A DNA stretch of 64,000 nucleotides from Ailurus styani (taxonomy: Eukaryota; Chordata; Mammalia; Carnivora; Ailuridae), in assembly GCA_002007465.1 (NCBI GenBank), contig LNAC01000744.1:147408-211407 (forward strand), read 5' to 3'. Every line of letters begins with the position of its first letter. Within the stretch, counting starts at the first letter, position 1. The notes beneath the pieces are model-generated. The model searched no databases, was not told where the DNA came from, and saw nothing but the letters and a program-made list of their open reading frames with translations. Below are positions 1 through 11,439 of the stretch, in pieces. Made by a program: the position numbers and the translations under genes.

Positions 1-118
1 TCCAAAGGAAAAAACTACCGACACAGGTTCCATCATGGATGAAGCTCAGAAACATGAAGCCACACACAAGAGAGTGCATACTGCATTTGGATGAAATATC
101 CAGAAAAGGCAAATTTAT

Positions 119-315
119 TTGACCGGGTGCTCAGTTAAGCGTCTGCCTTCGGTTCAGGTCATGTCCCCAGGGTCCTGGGATTGAGTCCTACGTCACGCTC
201 CTTGCTCAGCAGGGATCCTGTTTCTCCCTCTGCCTGCTGCTCCCCTCCTGCTTGTTCTCCTTCTCTCTCTCTCTCTCTCTCTGACAAATAAATAAATAAA
301 ATCTTTTAAAAAAAA
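119..315 (+). mobile_element. CAN SINE (older type)
   Basis: Diverged head, CT-rich body and AAATAAATAAATAAAATCTT tail. The flanking direct repeat GCAAATTTAT (109-118 and 316-325) marks the target site inside the L1 fragment. Confidence 0.9.
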
Positions 316-487
316 GCAAATTTATAAAGACAGAAACTAGATTAGTGGTTGCCTAGGGTGAGAACGGGGAACAGAGATCATACGTAAATGGGCATAAAGA
401 TCTATCTTATTAGGAAGATGAAACTATACTTAAGCTGATATATGATTATGGTTATACCACTTGCTAAAGTCACTAAAAATCACTGGT

Positions 488-655
488 CAGAGTACCTGGA
501 CAGCTCAGTCGTTGGTCCCAGAATAGAGCCCCAAGTAGGGCTCTTTGCTCAGTAGGGAGCCTGCTTTTCCCTCTCCCTCTGCCTGCTATTCCCCCTGCTT
601 GTGCTTTCTCTCTGTCAAATGAATAAATAAAATCTTTTTAAAAATTTTAAAAAAT
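488..655 (+). mobile_element. CAN SINE with internal deletion
   Basis: Head ACCTGGACAGCTCAGTCG, then a shortened middle (the CAGGTCATGATC block is missing), then the CT-rich part and AATAAAATCTTTTT tail. Target duplication AAAAATCACTGGT / AAAAATCATTGGT at 475-487 and 656-668. Confidence 0.85.
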
Positions 656-861
656 AAAAATCATTGGTATACATGATATGGGTGAGTTTTTTGCATATAG
701 TCTAATACTTAATGCTCTCTGGAAGATAAAAGGTCTTCTGCTGGACCAATGTTGAAATCTTTTAATTGAGCAGAGTGGGAGGGAAAACCTGTCCTAATAT
801 TGCTGATGCCTTGCTTTATCTGTGATGATTATATTTGGAAAGTCTCTCAACCTCTCTTATT

Positions 862-1062
862 TTATTATTTATTTATTTATTTATGAATGAGAGAGCACAC
901 GAGTGGGGGTGGGGAGAAGGGCAGAGGGAGAGGGAAAGAGAGACTCTTTAGCAGGCTCCACGTGGAGCCTGACGCAGGAATCCATCCCACAACCCTGACA
1001 TTGTGACCTGAGCTAAAATCAAAACTCAGACGCTTAACTGATTGAGCCACCCAGGTGGCCCA
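862..1062 (-). mobile_element. CAN SINE (older type)
   Basis: Antisense: T-rich tail at left, GAGAGAG/GGCAGAGGGAGAGG body, head GAGCCACCCAGGTGGCC at right. Target duplication TCAACCTCTCTTATTTT / TCAATCTCTCTATTTTT flanks it. Confidence 0.9.
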
Positions 1063-1079
1063 TCAATCTCTCTATTTTT

Positions 1080-2105
1080 AAAAAAATTAAAGTCTCTCAA
1101 GCCATTTTTAAAATAATGTAATTATTTTGGTTTTACCCAATACCTATAATTCTTATTTCTTTCAGTTTTTCCTGGTGAGGATTTAGGATCTGAAATAATT
1201 TCTGTTCCCTGAACTGTTATGTCTGCTTCCATGAAAATTGGTTATCCCAAAGATTACTGCCGAAGATTTCAATATTGGTGATATAAAGCGTTTGAGGAAT
1301 TTGTTTTTTAAACTTTTAGAGAAGCGTTTGTTCCTCAGAAGGCTAAAAAGTTGTGACAGTTACAGTGGGAGAGAGAAAGCCTTCACAAGAGCATTTGGCT
1401 GATGTTTGCTAAAATCCTGTGCTTGGCTGGTTTTGAAAACCATCTTCAAAATAACTGTAGTTTTATAGGGTTTGGTAGGAAAAGAGTGGCTCTTTTACTA
1501 AAATCCTCCTGAGAAGTAGTACTTTACAAAGGATCCAAAAACAAAGGCCTGTGGTCTGACCTTGGATAAGTCTAATTACCTCTACTTCCCCTCTTTTCTT
1601 GTCTGTACCATGGGGACAGTATCTACCCGAAATAAGGAAACAAACATTGGAAGCACCCAGAAGAGTGACTGCCAACTAGGAAGCACTCCATAGTGGTGGT
1701 TGTTGTATTTTTTCCCATGGAAAATGCCATTGGTAGTAGTTTGTGCAGTGTTGATTGATTTGGACTTTTTTGTTCTCTTGACGCGGTCATTTCTTTTCAA
1801 GAAACAGAATGAAAGCCATTGTATGTCTTGGTGTTTGAAAGGACAAAGCAATCATCATCTGCATTACCATCACCAACAACAGACATTTATAAATGCAGGG
1901 TGGTGCGTGGTGATGAGTGGGAGCTGGGCCACCCTACGTGGGTGTGAATGGCTACTCTGCCATCACCAACTCTGGTGACCCTGAACAACTCACTCAGCTT
2001 CCCTTCGCCTGGTTTTCATTAATGCATTGGGACTTATAAAGGTACTTTTGTCATAGGACAAAGATCAGCAAGACAAATATGCCCCACAGGACTGTTAGAA
2101 ATAAT
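1080..2105. other. Unique stretch, no gene seen
   Basis: About 1 kb without a recognisable repeat or gene. The reading frames of 70-92 codons here overlap on both strands and resemble no known protein. A weak MIR-like phrase lies near 1950-2000 but is too eroded to call. Confidence 0.5.
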
Positions 2106-2109
2106 AAAC

Positions 2110-2995
2110 CATTGATTCTCCTAGGAGTGGAGTTGCTGGGTTATGGGGTAGCTCTAGGTTGAACTATTTGAGAAGCTGTGACGATGTTTTCCACAGTGGC
2201 TGAACCATTTCACGTTCCGACTAGCAACCTATGAAGGTTCTAGTTTCTCTGCATCCTCACCCAAACTTGTTATTTTCTGCTTTTATTTTTGTTTTTTATA
2301 GCCTTCCTAGTGAGTGTTTATTACTAGTGGGTGGAAATAAAACTGATCTTTGTATATTGATTTTGTGTAATGCAACTTTGCTGAACTGGTTTATTAGCTC
2401 TAATGGGGTTTGGGGTGAATTTTTAAGGGTTTTCAATATATGTCATGTTACCCGTGAATAGAGACAGTTTTACTTGTTCCCTTCCAATCTGTCTTTTATT
2501 TCTTTTTCTTGCCTAATTGTACTAGAACGTCCAGTGCAGTGTTGAATAGAAGTGGTAAGAACAGACATCCTTACCTTTTTCCTAATCTTAAGAGGAAAGC
2601 TTTCTTTCACCATTAAGTATAGCTGTTGGTTTTCTGTAGATGCAGCATAAGGATTTTGATGTGTTCCTCCAGGGATGGTTTATTCATCTATAAGAAAGTG
2701 TATCTTTTTATTTTAAAGATTTTATTTATTTATTTGACACAGAGAGAGAAATTACAAGTAGGCAGAGAGGCAGGCAGAGAGAGAGGAGAGAGGAGGAAGC
2801 AGGCTCCCCGCTGAGCAGAGAGCCCGATGTGGGCCTCGATCCCAGGACCCTGGGATCATGACCTGAGCCGAAGGCAGAGGCTTTAACCCACTGAGCCACC
2901 CAGGCGCCCTATAAGAAAGTGTATCTTAATATAACTGTTTGATGCAATGTGTAGATCTTGATTGGATGAAGTTATGGTCTACATAGTGCATTTTG
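2110..2995 (-). mobile_element. Antisense L1 ORF2 remnant, internally deleted
   Basis: Read on the minus strand, 2110-2330 matches the ORF2 carboxy end (landmark AGGAGTGGAGTTGCTGGGTT on the plus strand). From about 2340 the text jumps to the reverse-transcriptase region (TGCAACTTTGCTGAACTGGT, GACAGTTTTACTTGTTCCC, GAATAGAAGTGGTAAGAACA). About a kilobase of the usual order is absent between them. All frames are broken. A mustelid-type SINE at 2707-2910 interrupts it. Confidence 0.75.
2707..2910 (-). mobile_element. CAN SINE, young mustelid-type
   Basis: Complete antisense copy with GGAGAGAGGAGGAAGCAGGC, TTTAACCCACTGAGCCACC and head CCAGGCGCCC. Perfect target duplication ATAAGAAAGTGTATCTT at 2690-2706 and 2911-2927. 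The perfect duplication and low divergence indicate a recent insertion. Confidence 0.97.
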
Positions 2996-3690
2996 GTTGT
3001 TATCTCTCTTAAGTATCTTTTATCTAGAACATTCCCATATATTTTTTAATATATAAATTATATATAAGTATACACAAATAATAAAATATATACTTATAAT
3101 ATTGAGTTTTTAAAGGGACTAGGTTACTTGACTTTGAGAGTGTCCCACACTCTAGATTTGTCTGATTGTTTCCTCGTGGTATTGTTTACTCTGTTCTTTT
3201 ATTCCCAGTGTTTTCTGTAAATTTGAAGGTTGAATCTAAAGGTTTGATTAGATCCAGGTAAAATATTTTTGGAAGGACAGATAGCAGGTGATTCTATATG
3301 CTTGTTGCCTCCTCTCAGTTGGCATGTGATGTCAAGTCCTTTGCCTACTTTTGATGTTAAGTTTGATCACTTAAGTGGTGTCCAATAGAACTGTCCTTTG
3401 AAAAAGTACATTTTCCCCTTTCAGGCTCTGAAATAGCCGCTCCTTTAACCATGCGAGAATATTGAAGACTTGGATTTGGAGGAGAGGGGGTAGACCACCA
3501 TTTGTTTTTTTTCTTCCTTATATGTCCCAATTCCAACTTGTGGTTTGGACGACTTTTAGGTACAAATAGAAATTTAGAGGCAAGCTTGCGATAGATCACG
3601 TGATGTGCTATAACTTGGAGTCACAGTCAGCTTCTTACTCTGGGATAAGTGAAAAGGTCATTGCATTAGAAACCAAAATCGGGGAGGGGG
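2996..3690. other. Unique AT-rich stretch, no gene seen
   Basis: Contains an AT-rich run near 3035-3105 (ATATATTTTTTAATATATAAAT) and otherwise undistinguished sequence. The 80-codon minus-strand frame at 3357-3599 has no recognisable domain. Confidence 0.5.
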
Positions 3691-3902
3691 GTGGTGCCTG
3701 GGTAGCTCACTTGGTTGAGCACCCAACATTTGGTTTTGGCTGAGGTGGTGATCTTGGGGTCATGAAATGCCTACATCAGTTTCTGTGCTCAACAGGGAGG
3801 CTGCTTGAGATTCTTTCCCTCTCCCTCTGCCCCCTTGTCCCCCCATGCACACCCTCTCTCTTTCTCTCTGTCTAAAATAGATAAATAAATCTTTTAAAAA
3901 AT
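3691..3902 (+). mobile_element. CAN SINE (old, diverged)
   Basis: Head GGTGCCTGGGTAGCTCACTTGG, variant middle, tail AATAGATAAATAAATCTTTT. Short AAAATC repeat on both sides may be the remains of the target site. Confidence 0.85.
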
Positions 3903-3917
3903 CAAAGTCAGGGATCT

Positions 3918-4035
3918 AAATTTCAGTTTCTGATCTGCCACTAACTCTCCATGTGGCCTTAACTCATTTAACTTCTCTAGGTTCCAGTTTCTGCATCCAT
4001 GACTCAAGATGGTCTTTAGAGGCCCCTCCAGCTCA
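3918..4035 (+). mobile_element. MIR fragment
   Basis: MIR core order is visible: CTGATCTGCCACTAACTC, ATGTGGCCTTAACTCATTTAAC, TTCTCTAGGTTCCAGTTTCT. Ancient mammalian SINE, heavily eroded. Confidence 0.65.
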
Positions 4036-4362
4036 CAAAATCATAGTTCATGATTCTGTGGTTTCATTCCTTTTCATTTAGTGAAAAGTATTAGATCACA
4101 TTTATTAGCTACACAATGTGGGAGCTTTTATTTCTCTCAAAAATCAAAACAAGGGGATTTCAATTAATCTCATGATTAGGGAATGCCTACTTCATGTAGG
4201 TGCTTAGTAAGTATTCTTGTGAACCAGGACACTAGTTGTGATGAGTGGGCATTTATTTTGCTTTTATCATTATGTTTCATTTTATTTTTATTGTTTCCCT
4301 TTATTCTCCATGACTGAAGAAAATTGTTGGGCAGCTAGGTTACTTTTTCTCAGTCCTGTGGC

Positions 4363-4965
<603 letters not shown>

Positions 4966-5165
4966 TATCCCTGATCTGGTAATGAATTCCTTGAGGAACT
5001 ATAATAATGGTCTCTATGGAAAGTAAAGAAGTCACAGGTTTTCTCTTATGTAGACGTCAGAGCCCTGAGCAGGTTGAAAAGTTCCTTTTTTTTTTTTTCT
5101 GCAAATTCTGTCTCAGGCCAGACACATCTTCTGAACCACTCATGGAACACTTTGCTGTTACTGTG
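4966..5165. repeat. Local duplication, copy 1
   Basis: Starts TATCCCTGATCTGGTAATGAA, then TTTCTCTTATGTAGACGTCAG, a T-run, AAATTCTGTCTCAGGCCAGAC, and ends near TTTGCTGTTACTGTG. The same order recurs in direct orientation at 6454-6711. It abuts the end of the MaLR LTR. It matches no family I recognise. Confidence 0.7.
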
Positions 5166-5458
5166 TCTCTGGTAAGCTTTGTGGTATGTATGTGGGCATG
5201 TGTATGTGCTCTCGGGCACGTGTGGATAATGCGAGTGCTAACCTCATCCTTTCAACAGATTTCAACTTTTGATACCAAGGAGACAGACTAGAACAGAAAT
5301 TAAATATCTTCGATGTTTTAGCATACGTATGGTCCCATCTACCAACCAAAAAATATTACAGTCAGACTTTTGAGTGAAAATTTTAATAATTGCTCACAAT
5401 TCCTGTCTGGATGTACAGAAAGATTTCAGCCATAGAGAGATATTAAGGGGCCCAGTTT
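5166..5458. other. Unique stretch after duplication copy 1
   Basis: TG-rich text near 5180-5220 followed by undistinguished sequence. No gene seen. Confidence 0.4.
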
Positions 5459-5665
5459 GGGGTGCCTGGGTGGCTCAGTGGGTTAAAGCCTCTGTCTTCG
5501 GCTCAGGTCATGATCTCAGGGTCCTGGGATCGAGCCCGCATTGGGCTCCCTGCTCAGTGGGGAGCCTGCTTCCCCCTTTCTCTCTGCCTGCCTCTCTGCC
5601 TACTTGTGATTTCTCTCTCCCTCTCTCTCTGTCAAATAAATAAATAAAATCTTAAAAATAAAAAA
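5459..5665 (+). mobile_element. CAN SINE, young mustelid-type
   Basis: Head GGTGCCTGGGTGGCTCAGTG, GGTTAAAGCCTCTG, CTACTTGTGATTTCTC, tail AAATAAATAAATAAAATCTT. Short target duplication around GGGCCCAG on both sides. It lies between the two copies of the local duplication. Confidence 0.96.
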
Positions 5666-6453
5666 GGGCCCAGCTAAGTAGAAAAGACCTTTGAAGAATA
5701 CAGATGATCTGCTAAAAATTTTCATTTATTTCTAAGCTTTGCCATAATCTTAGAATGGAGAACTCTCAATACATGTTATATTTCAGTAAGTAGTTTAAAA
5801 GGCACACAGATGCAGAGATCCTTTTGTTTGGTTCAGATGAGTGGCTTCAGAAAACTATATGGATCTATTTTTTTTTTTTAGCATTGCTTGCTTTATCTAT
5901 TCTAATAGTATCACTTGTTATGCTTTGAAAGAATTGCCTCTGCTGTGCCCTGATGATCATTGCAGTCCCTTCCACTCATAAAATGCCATCAGCCTAACAT
6001 AAATAATGCCGTAAAGAGTTGGTGTTAGCATGGATTTTTCAAATATGACTTTTCAAGGTTGACATTCTGACATACACTTTCTGCAGTGATTTGTAACAAC
6101 AAAATCATCTTGCCAACTGAACAAACGAGTCTAGCTTTTGTTACAAAAATTTTAATTGCCTGTGTCTTTGATGATGTACCATGGTAAGAAAAGAGTCCTT
6201 AACTAGAGAGTTGGTGGATAATGAATAAAAAAGGGACAGTAATGGGATTTTTGTACTTACTGATGAGTCAAAGTTCACATATATCTGCATGTCCACACTG
6301 AAAGTCCTGTGTAAATATAAGCAGAATGTACGCATCTACCTGAAAAGAAGATCACTTTGCAAAACTTAAGGTTTTAAAGCAGTTCTGTTTTGCATGAGGC
6401 AAAGTGACCGGTGATGAAGGAAGAATGTGTGTTCATCCTAAAGGTGACTGTGG
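5666..6453. other. Unique stretch, no gene seen
   Basis: AT-rich intergenic or intronic sequence between the SINE and duplication copy 2. No recognisable repeat or gene. Confidence 0.5.
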
Positions 6454-6504
6454 TATCCCCGATCTGGTAATGAACTCTTTGAGGAAAATGGATAGCCTGT
6501 AGGG

Positions 6505-6536
<32 letters not shown>

Positions 6537-6711
6537 GACAGGCTTTCTCTTGTGTAGATGTCAGAACGTTTTTTTGTTTTGTTTTGTTTTGTTTTTAAGA
6601 TGTCAGAGACTTAATTGGGTCAAGAAAGTCTATTTTTCCTTTTTTTGTAAATTCTATCTCAGGCTGGACACACCTTCCGAACTGTCCATGGGGCCCTTTG
6701 CTGCTGTTGTG
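6454..6711. repeat. Local duplication, copy 2
   Basis: Begins TATCCCCGATCTGGTAATGAA and keeps the order of copy 1: TTTCTCTTGTGTAGATGTCAG, TGTAAATTCTATCTCAGGCT, GGACACACCTTCCGAACTG, CTTTGCTGCTGTTGTG. It has gained a 27-base A-run (6510-6536) and a TTTTG repeat (6570-6597) inside. A second, partial GATGTCAGA follows the TTTTG repeat. Confidence 0.7.
6510..6597. repeat. A-run and (TTTTG)n low-complexity tract
   Basis: A(27) at 6510-6536, and TTTTG units at about 6570-6597 separated by 33 bases. Both lie within duplication copy 2. Confidence 0.9.
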
Positions 6712-8029
6712 CACAGGTACACGTGTACATGTGGACACGTCTAGACATCCCAGAGCCACAGCAAAACTCTCACATTCGTGACTGACGTTAGAATGGTTTT
6801 CTCAGGCACACAGTTCGGAGTGAAAAGTCATCATCCAGACATTATACACAACACTCAACTTCTATGGCGGGATAAAAAGAATGGGACTTCAGATTTTTCT
6901 CTAAGGATTCACAGTGTTACAAAGACAGACAAATGGAAACGGAAATGAACTCCTACAAGCCCAAAGGACTTTGACATCACTTTGACACTATCAGCCTAAA
7001 ATACTGCCTTCACCTAGGCTCATGGAAGTTCTAATAACACCAGAGGAGGCATTCATCCAGGGGTAAAATTTATTCCATAAAAATTGTCTTTTCTGTAGGG
7101 ATGTTTCTGGAACTATCAGCACTTATCTCACGAGTGGTCCCGAAAATGACTCCATAGTCCATAATTTATCTTTACAAGTGGGTATCCTAAGAGCCCAGCT
7201 CCAGCAATTTCAGTTTCAAAACCCAAAGAGATAGAAGCAGGACTGTGACTTAGGGCACGAACATGATAATAACTGGTAATCAAATTTAATCTGATTCCAG
7301 ATTTTCTAATGATGATACAGCGTTGCAATGTGGGGCTGCAGAAATGTTGTAAATAACACATTTTTAAAATGCCGCTGTTTTATGATCTCATTTCATATCT
7401 GTCAGTTCAGGTTATTCAAGACATCCATCAGTGTAGATGGAACATTGTTCCACATGTTTGACTCTCTTCGATTCAACCGCTTCTCTTAAAACCTATGCTG
7501 AGTTGGGTTCTTGAATTCTGAGAGTGAGTTTCTCAAAGGTCACATATCTGGCAAACAGAATCATTGTGATATCTACTAATTCTTTTCTTTTACTATTTTT
7601 TAGGTAGTTTGGGCTGCCCAACACAAGTTGCGGTGAAACTTTATAAAATGGGGAAGGACTGGCTTTTTCATATCGTTAACTATTCCAGTTTTTGTGCACA
7701 GCACCAATTTGTCTTCAGAAACCCCAAGACATGCCCTGTGGATAGACTTTCTCTCCCCCCCAATTCTCCAGGGTTAGCAGATATTTAACGACTGGGGAAG
7801 ACCATTACTGATAAAGTGCCAACAGGTTCTCCACAAGATCTAAGGCTCGTATCCATTCAAGCAGCTCATGATAGGAGAGGGCAAAGACGGGAATGCTCCT
7901 TTTCCATGGACTCACCCAAGGATGTGCCGTCCACACTTCTCTTTAAGGGTTGGGCGATGCTTACAGTGTGTACGTGCATCCACCCGCCTGAGCCTAGTGT
8001 GAATTATCCAAATGATTTCCCCTTCTTCC
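6712..8029. other. Unique stretch, no gene seen
   Basis: About 1.3 kb lacking recognisable repeats. Short reading frames (up to 77 codons) occur on both strands without domain signatures. Confidence 0.5.
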
Positions 8030-8390
8030 TTTAATCTCAGCTTGAGTATCCCTTCTGCTGGGAAGGCTTTCCCCCCCAGCCTAATAGGGGCGCGCGGGTC
8101 AGGGCTGCCATGCTGCACAACCGCAGGCACCATTTACATTGTGTTTTAGGCGGATGGTGCCCCTTGAGTTAAGGCAATGAGGCGGCCCTCCCCACGTGCC
8201 TTATCACAGCACCCTGGGTTTACCTCTAATATGGACTTTACCCAGCTGGGTCGTAACTGCCTGTTTCTTTGTCCATCTCCCTTCCTCTAGGGCTGGGACT
8301 GTCTTCCTCTTACATGGCTGAACTTGACATAGAGTATGCACTCGGGAAAGGCTCGTAGAGGACTAGCCTGAGTTGTTGAATTGGGAGGCT
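8030..8390 (+). mobile_element. L2 fragment, sense 3' end
   Basis: Pattern of the L2 3' region: CTGCTGGGAAGGCTTTCCCCCC, then TGCCTGTTTCTTTGTCCAT, CTAGGGCTGGGACTGTCTTC, and GTATGCACTCGGGAAAGGC in place of the consensus GTAGGTGCTCAATAAATG. Old and non-coding. Confidence 0.55.
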
Positions 8391-8604
8391 CGGGATCCTG
8401 CCCTCCCTGATGTCCAGCCCTGATCAGACAGTTGCTGTGCTTTTGTTTTAGAAAGAGATGCTACCAAATCCATATGGGGGTTTCCTGTTCCTTGTCAGTT
8501 ATGAGCGTAAGCTCCTGCCAGGTGCCAATGCCGTGTGGACCTTCGGAGAGAATGGGGCTGCCTGAGAGGCTGCAATGGGAGAGGGGCTAAAGAAACATGG
8601 GTGC

Positions 8605-8813
8605 GGGCGCCTGGGTGGCTCAGTGGGTTAAAGCCTCTGCCTTCGGCCCAGGTCATGATCTCAGGGTCCTGGGATCGAGGCCCACATCGGGCTCTCTGCT
8701 CAGCGGGGAGCCTGCTTCCCCCTCTCTCTCTCTGCCTGCCTCTCTGCCTCCTTGTGATCTCTCTCCCTCTGTGAAATAAATAAATAAAATCTTAAAAAAA
8801 AAATAAAAGAAAG
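8605..8813 (+). mobile_element. CAN SINE, young mustelid-type
   Basis: Complete copy with GGGCGCCTGGGTGGCTCAGT, GGGTTAAAGCCTCTGCC and AATAAATAAATAAAATCTT tail. Perfect 16-base target duplication AAAGAAACATGGGTGC at 8589-8604 and 8814-8829. It forms an inverted pair with the next SINE, separated by 43 bases. Confidence 0.98.
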
Positions 8814-8856
8814 AAAGAAACATGGGTGCTCCTGGCTGGGTTGGCAACAGGGTTTT

Positions 8857-9078
8857 ATTTTAAAGATTTTATTTATTTATTTATTTGAGAGAGAGAGCGA
8901 GCGTGAGAGAGCATGAGAACGTGCGCACACAAGGGGGGGCAGAAGGGGGAGAAGGGGAGGAGGAGCAGAAGGAGAGGTACAAGCCACAAGCAGACTCCCT
9001 CCCTATCAGGACCGCGAGATCCTGACCTGCGCTGAAATCAAGAGTGGGTGCTTCACCAACAGAGCCACCCAGGAGCCC
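8857..9078 (-). mobile_element. CAN SINE (older type)
   Basis: Antisense copy ending GAGCCACCCAGGAGCCC. The target duplication TGGCAACAGGGTTTT occurs at 8842-8856 and 9079-9093, and a third copy follows the next SINE. Confidence 0.95.
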
Positions 9079-9093
9079 TGGCAACAGGGTTTT

Positions 9094-9288
9094 TGTTTTT
9101 GTTTTAATATTTTATTTATTTATTTGAAAGTGAGAGAGAGAGAGAGAGAGCACACAAGCAGGGACAGAGGGAGAGGGAGAAGCTGACTCCCCACTGAGCA
9201 GGGAGCCTGATGCAGGGCTCAGTGTGGGGCTCCATCCCAGGACCTGAGCCAAAGGCAGAAACTTAACCAACTGAACCTCCCAGGTGCC
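9094..9288 (-). mobile_element. CAN SINE (older type)
   Basis: Antisense copy with GAGAGAGAG tail side and head CCTCCCAGGTGCCCC. It is flanked by CAACAGGGTTTT (left) and CAATAGGGTTTT (right), so it used the same target as the preceding SINE. Confidence 0.95.
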
Positions 9289-9299
9289 CCAATAGGGTT

Positions 9300-9985
9300 T
9301 TAAACAGAAGCACCTCCACCCCCTCTTACAACCCCTTCTTTTTTCTGAGGTGGACCTGTTAGTCCTAAATTCAATTTCTTTTTTAATGGCAGAGGATTAT
9401 ATAATTGGTAAACTCCAATTTTTAAATTTATTTAATATTTTATGACTATATAAGTATAGATGGAAGTATCAAAATCACTGAAATCAAAAAAGTTGGTTCA
9501 GCTTTGTGGAAAACAAATCCTTCTGCTGTAGTACATTTTTCCATTAAAAAAGAAAAAAAGAAAAACTGATTTTCAGAGTCCTGCCAACAACACTCTAAAT
9601 GTAAGTGCTAGATTTGCAAATAGGCTTATATTCAAATTTAGAGAATATGCATATTCAGAGACTTATTATTCAGGAAATATTTGGTTATCTTCAGACTAAG
9701 GAAAACTTTTGGCTAAAAATAAGAGGGGTAACATATAAATAGTGGGGAAAGTTAGGGAGCATGCCATTACAAGAATAGAATAGAGAGAAAGAGGTAAGGA
9801 GAACTGTGTGTTGTTTTCTGTTTTGCCTCGCCTTTGCCACTACCTGAAATTCAATTAAATTTAACAAACATTAACTTGGTGCCTAGCATGCAAAGGGTTG
9901 GAAAATGCAATCTTAATCCCCATGTTCTTAGAGTTGAATAGGCAGGATATAATGCAACAATGAGACTGATTCACCAACACCCTCT
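9300..9985. other. Unique stretch, no gene seen
   Basis: AT-rich sequence with no recognisable repeat apart from short A/T runs. Confidence 0.5.
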
Positions 9986-10545
9986 CTTGCACCATTATGA
10001 AGACTAGATATAATTCAGAGTTTGTACTTCAGTTCCAGAGGTGGGCTCTGATTGGTGAAAGACTATTATCGTAATCCCCACCCCCTCATCAATGACTGGT
10101 TCAGGCACTCATCAGGCCATGGTCGTTGGTTTAGGAATGATTGTGTGACCCAATTTAGGCCAATGAGACACAAAAGTGAGTTTTCTCAGGGTTTCACGAA
10201 ATGTTTCCTCTCCCAAAACAGAGAATAGATAGTGGACTATTCTTCCTAGAGCCCCCGTTGTCTATGAATAAAAGGCCCAGTATCACTGCAGCCTCTTGCT
10301 ATTTGTCCGAGGATAAAAGTTGTGAACAACGGTAGGTAGAGTCAACAAAGTCATAGAGAAATGGATGGAGAACCCTGATCAAACCTTGCCTGAAGCTGCC
10401 TACCTACTTAATTTCAGTTATGAGTTGATAGATCGTTTTTATTGTTTAAGGCAGTTGGAGTTGTCCTATTTCTCATACTAACTGATGCAAGTTATAAGCA
10501 CAATGATACTTTTAACACTTGTCAGAATATGATAAATGATGTTCA
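9985..10545 (+). mobile_element. Ancient LTR-like repeat (family unresolved)
   Basis: Contains phrases typical of an old mammalian medium-reiterated LTR: GGGCTCTGATTGGTGAAAG, GTGTGACCCAATTTAGGCCA, ATGAGACACAAAAGTGAG, CAAACCTTGCCTGAAGCTG, and TTGTTTAAGGCAGTTGGAGTTG near the end. No coding capacity. The family name is not certain. Confidence 0.45.
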
Positions 10546-10789
10546 GGTTATACCCAAGAAAAAAGCAGAGTCCATCAGAGATGGGATCCTATTGCTAATA
10601 ATTGCAGAGTGCAATAATAAAAATATTATCAATTAGAAATTAAACTAGGCTTACCAGGATGAATTAACACCCTACAGGACAAACAGCAAACATGAAATAA
10701 GAGAAACCTAAGTTAGAAATGAATCAGAATTTGAGAGTTGGAAGAGATCTCAAAGCTGAGATAGGAAAGCCCCTAGGTTTCCTGTGCAG
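10546..10789. other. Unique stretch
   Basis: Nothing recognised. Confidence 0.4.
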
Positions 10790-10890
10790 AAATAGGCCCC
10801 TAGAGGTTAAGTAACTTGTCTGAAGTCACAGAAGTGAATTGAGCAGAGTTGAGGACCCAGTTTTTCTGAATTCCAAATGGGGTTCTTTCT
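10790..10890 (-). mobile_element. MIR fragment, antisense
   Basis: AGAGGTTAAGTAACTTGTC, GAAGTCACAGAAGTGAATTG and GAGGACCCAGTTTTTCTG follow the antisense MIR order. Confidence 0.55.
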
Positions 10891-11439
10891 GTTACAGTTT
10901 CCTCTCTAAAGAGAGGAAATGAAATAGGAAAATGGTATTTTAAAATGTCAGCGTCGGAAGAGGAGAGAGGAAAACTGCGTTTTTATTTAACGGGAATTTA
11001 GGAAGCTCATAATAGAAATTTTGGATATTTTGTTTTTAAATCAGACTGTGGCCTTTACTAAAAGGTTGAGCATATGCTACCATGTGGAACCACCTGGGGT
11101 GGCTCTGTTGCTAGGTGCCCCACCTAAAGGCAGGCAGTGCTGGTTCAGCCCAGTCTCACCCAAACCCTGACCCCCAGAACCGTCAGTCAGCTGGCTCTCA
11201 CTGGAGTTAGATTCTGCATGCTTTTACAAGATCAAAAGTCAGTCTATCAGGGATCAGGCCAATAGTGTGTTCAGCCTGGTGTCTCCCTCAGTATAGGCAC
11301 TAAGGGATATTTCTCTCTCTTTCTTCCTACACACATTGAGCGAGGTAAGAAATTCCAGTAGAGCCCTATTACGTTATAATTGCAACAAAGCAGATCCTGA
11401 ATTAGAACTGTGTTCTGGTCTCAGGTGTTCTATTTTAAT
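10891..11439. other. Unique stretch, no gene seen
   Basis: No repeat or gene recognised. A GC-richer patch around 11090-11200 (CACCTGGGGTGGCTCTGTTG) only superficially resembles a SINE head, without the rest of the element. Confidence 0.45.

Larger units (their letters stand above)
1..740 (+). mobile_element. L1 3' end fragment, sense, split by two SINEs
   Basis: The non-SINE parts (1-118, 316-487, 656-740) read as the 3' end of an old mammalian L1: AAATATCCAGAAAAGGCAAA, then AGATTAGTGGTTGCCTAGGG, then a stretch ending in ATGGGTGAGTTTT. These are landmarks of the L1M 3' untranslated region in sense orientation. It is a non-coding, 5'-truncated remnant continuing beyond the left edge. Two CAN SINEs landed in it later, so it predates them. 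Confidence 0.65.

Noticed and set aside
8609..8680. tRNA-like A and B box sequences
   Set aside because: They belong to the tRNA-derived head of CAN SINEs, with no cloverleaf-competent mature tRNA. No real tRNA gene was seen.
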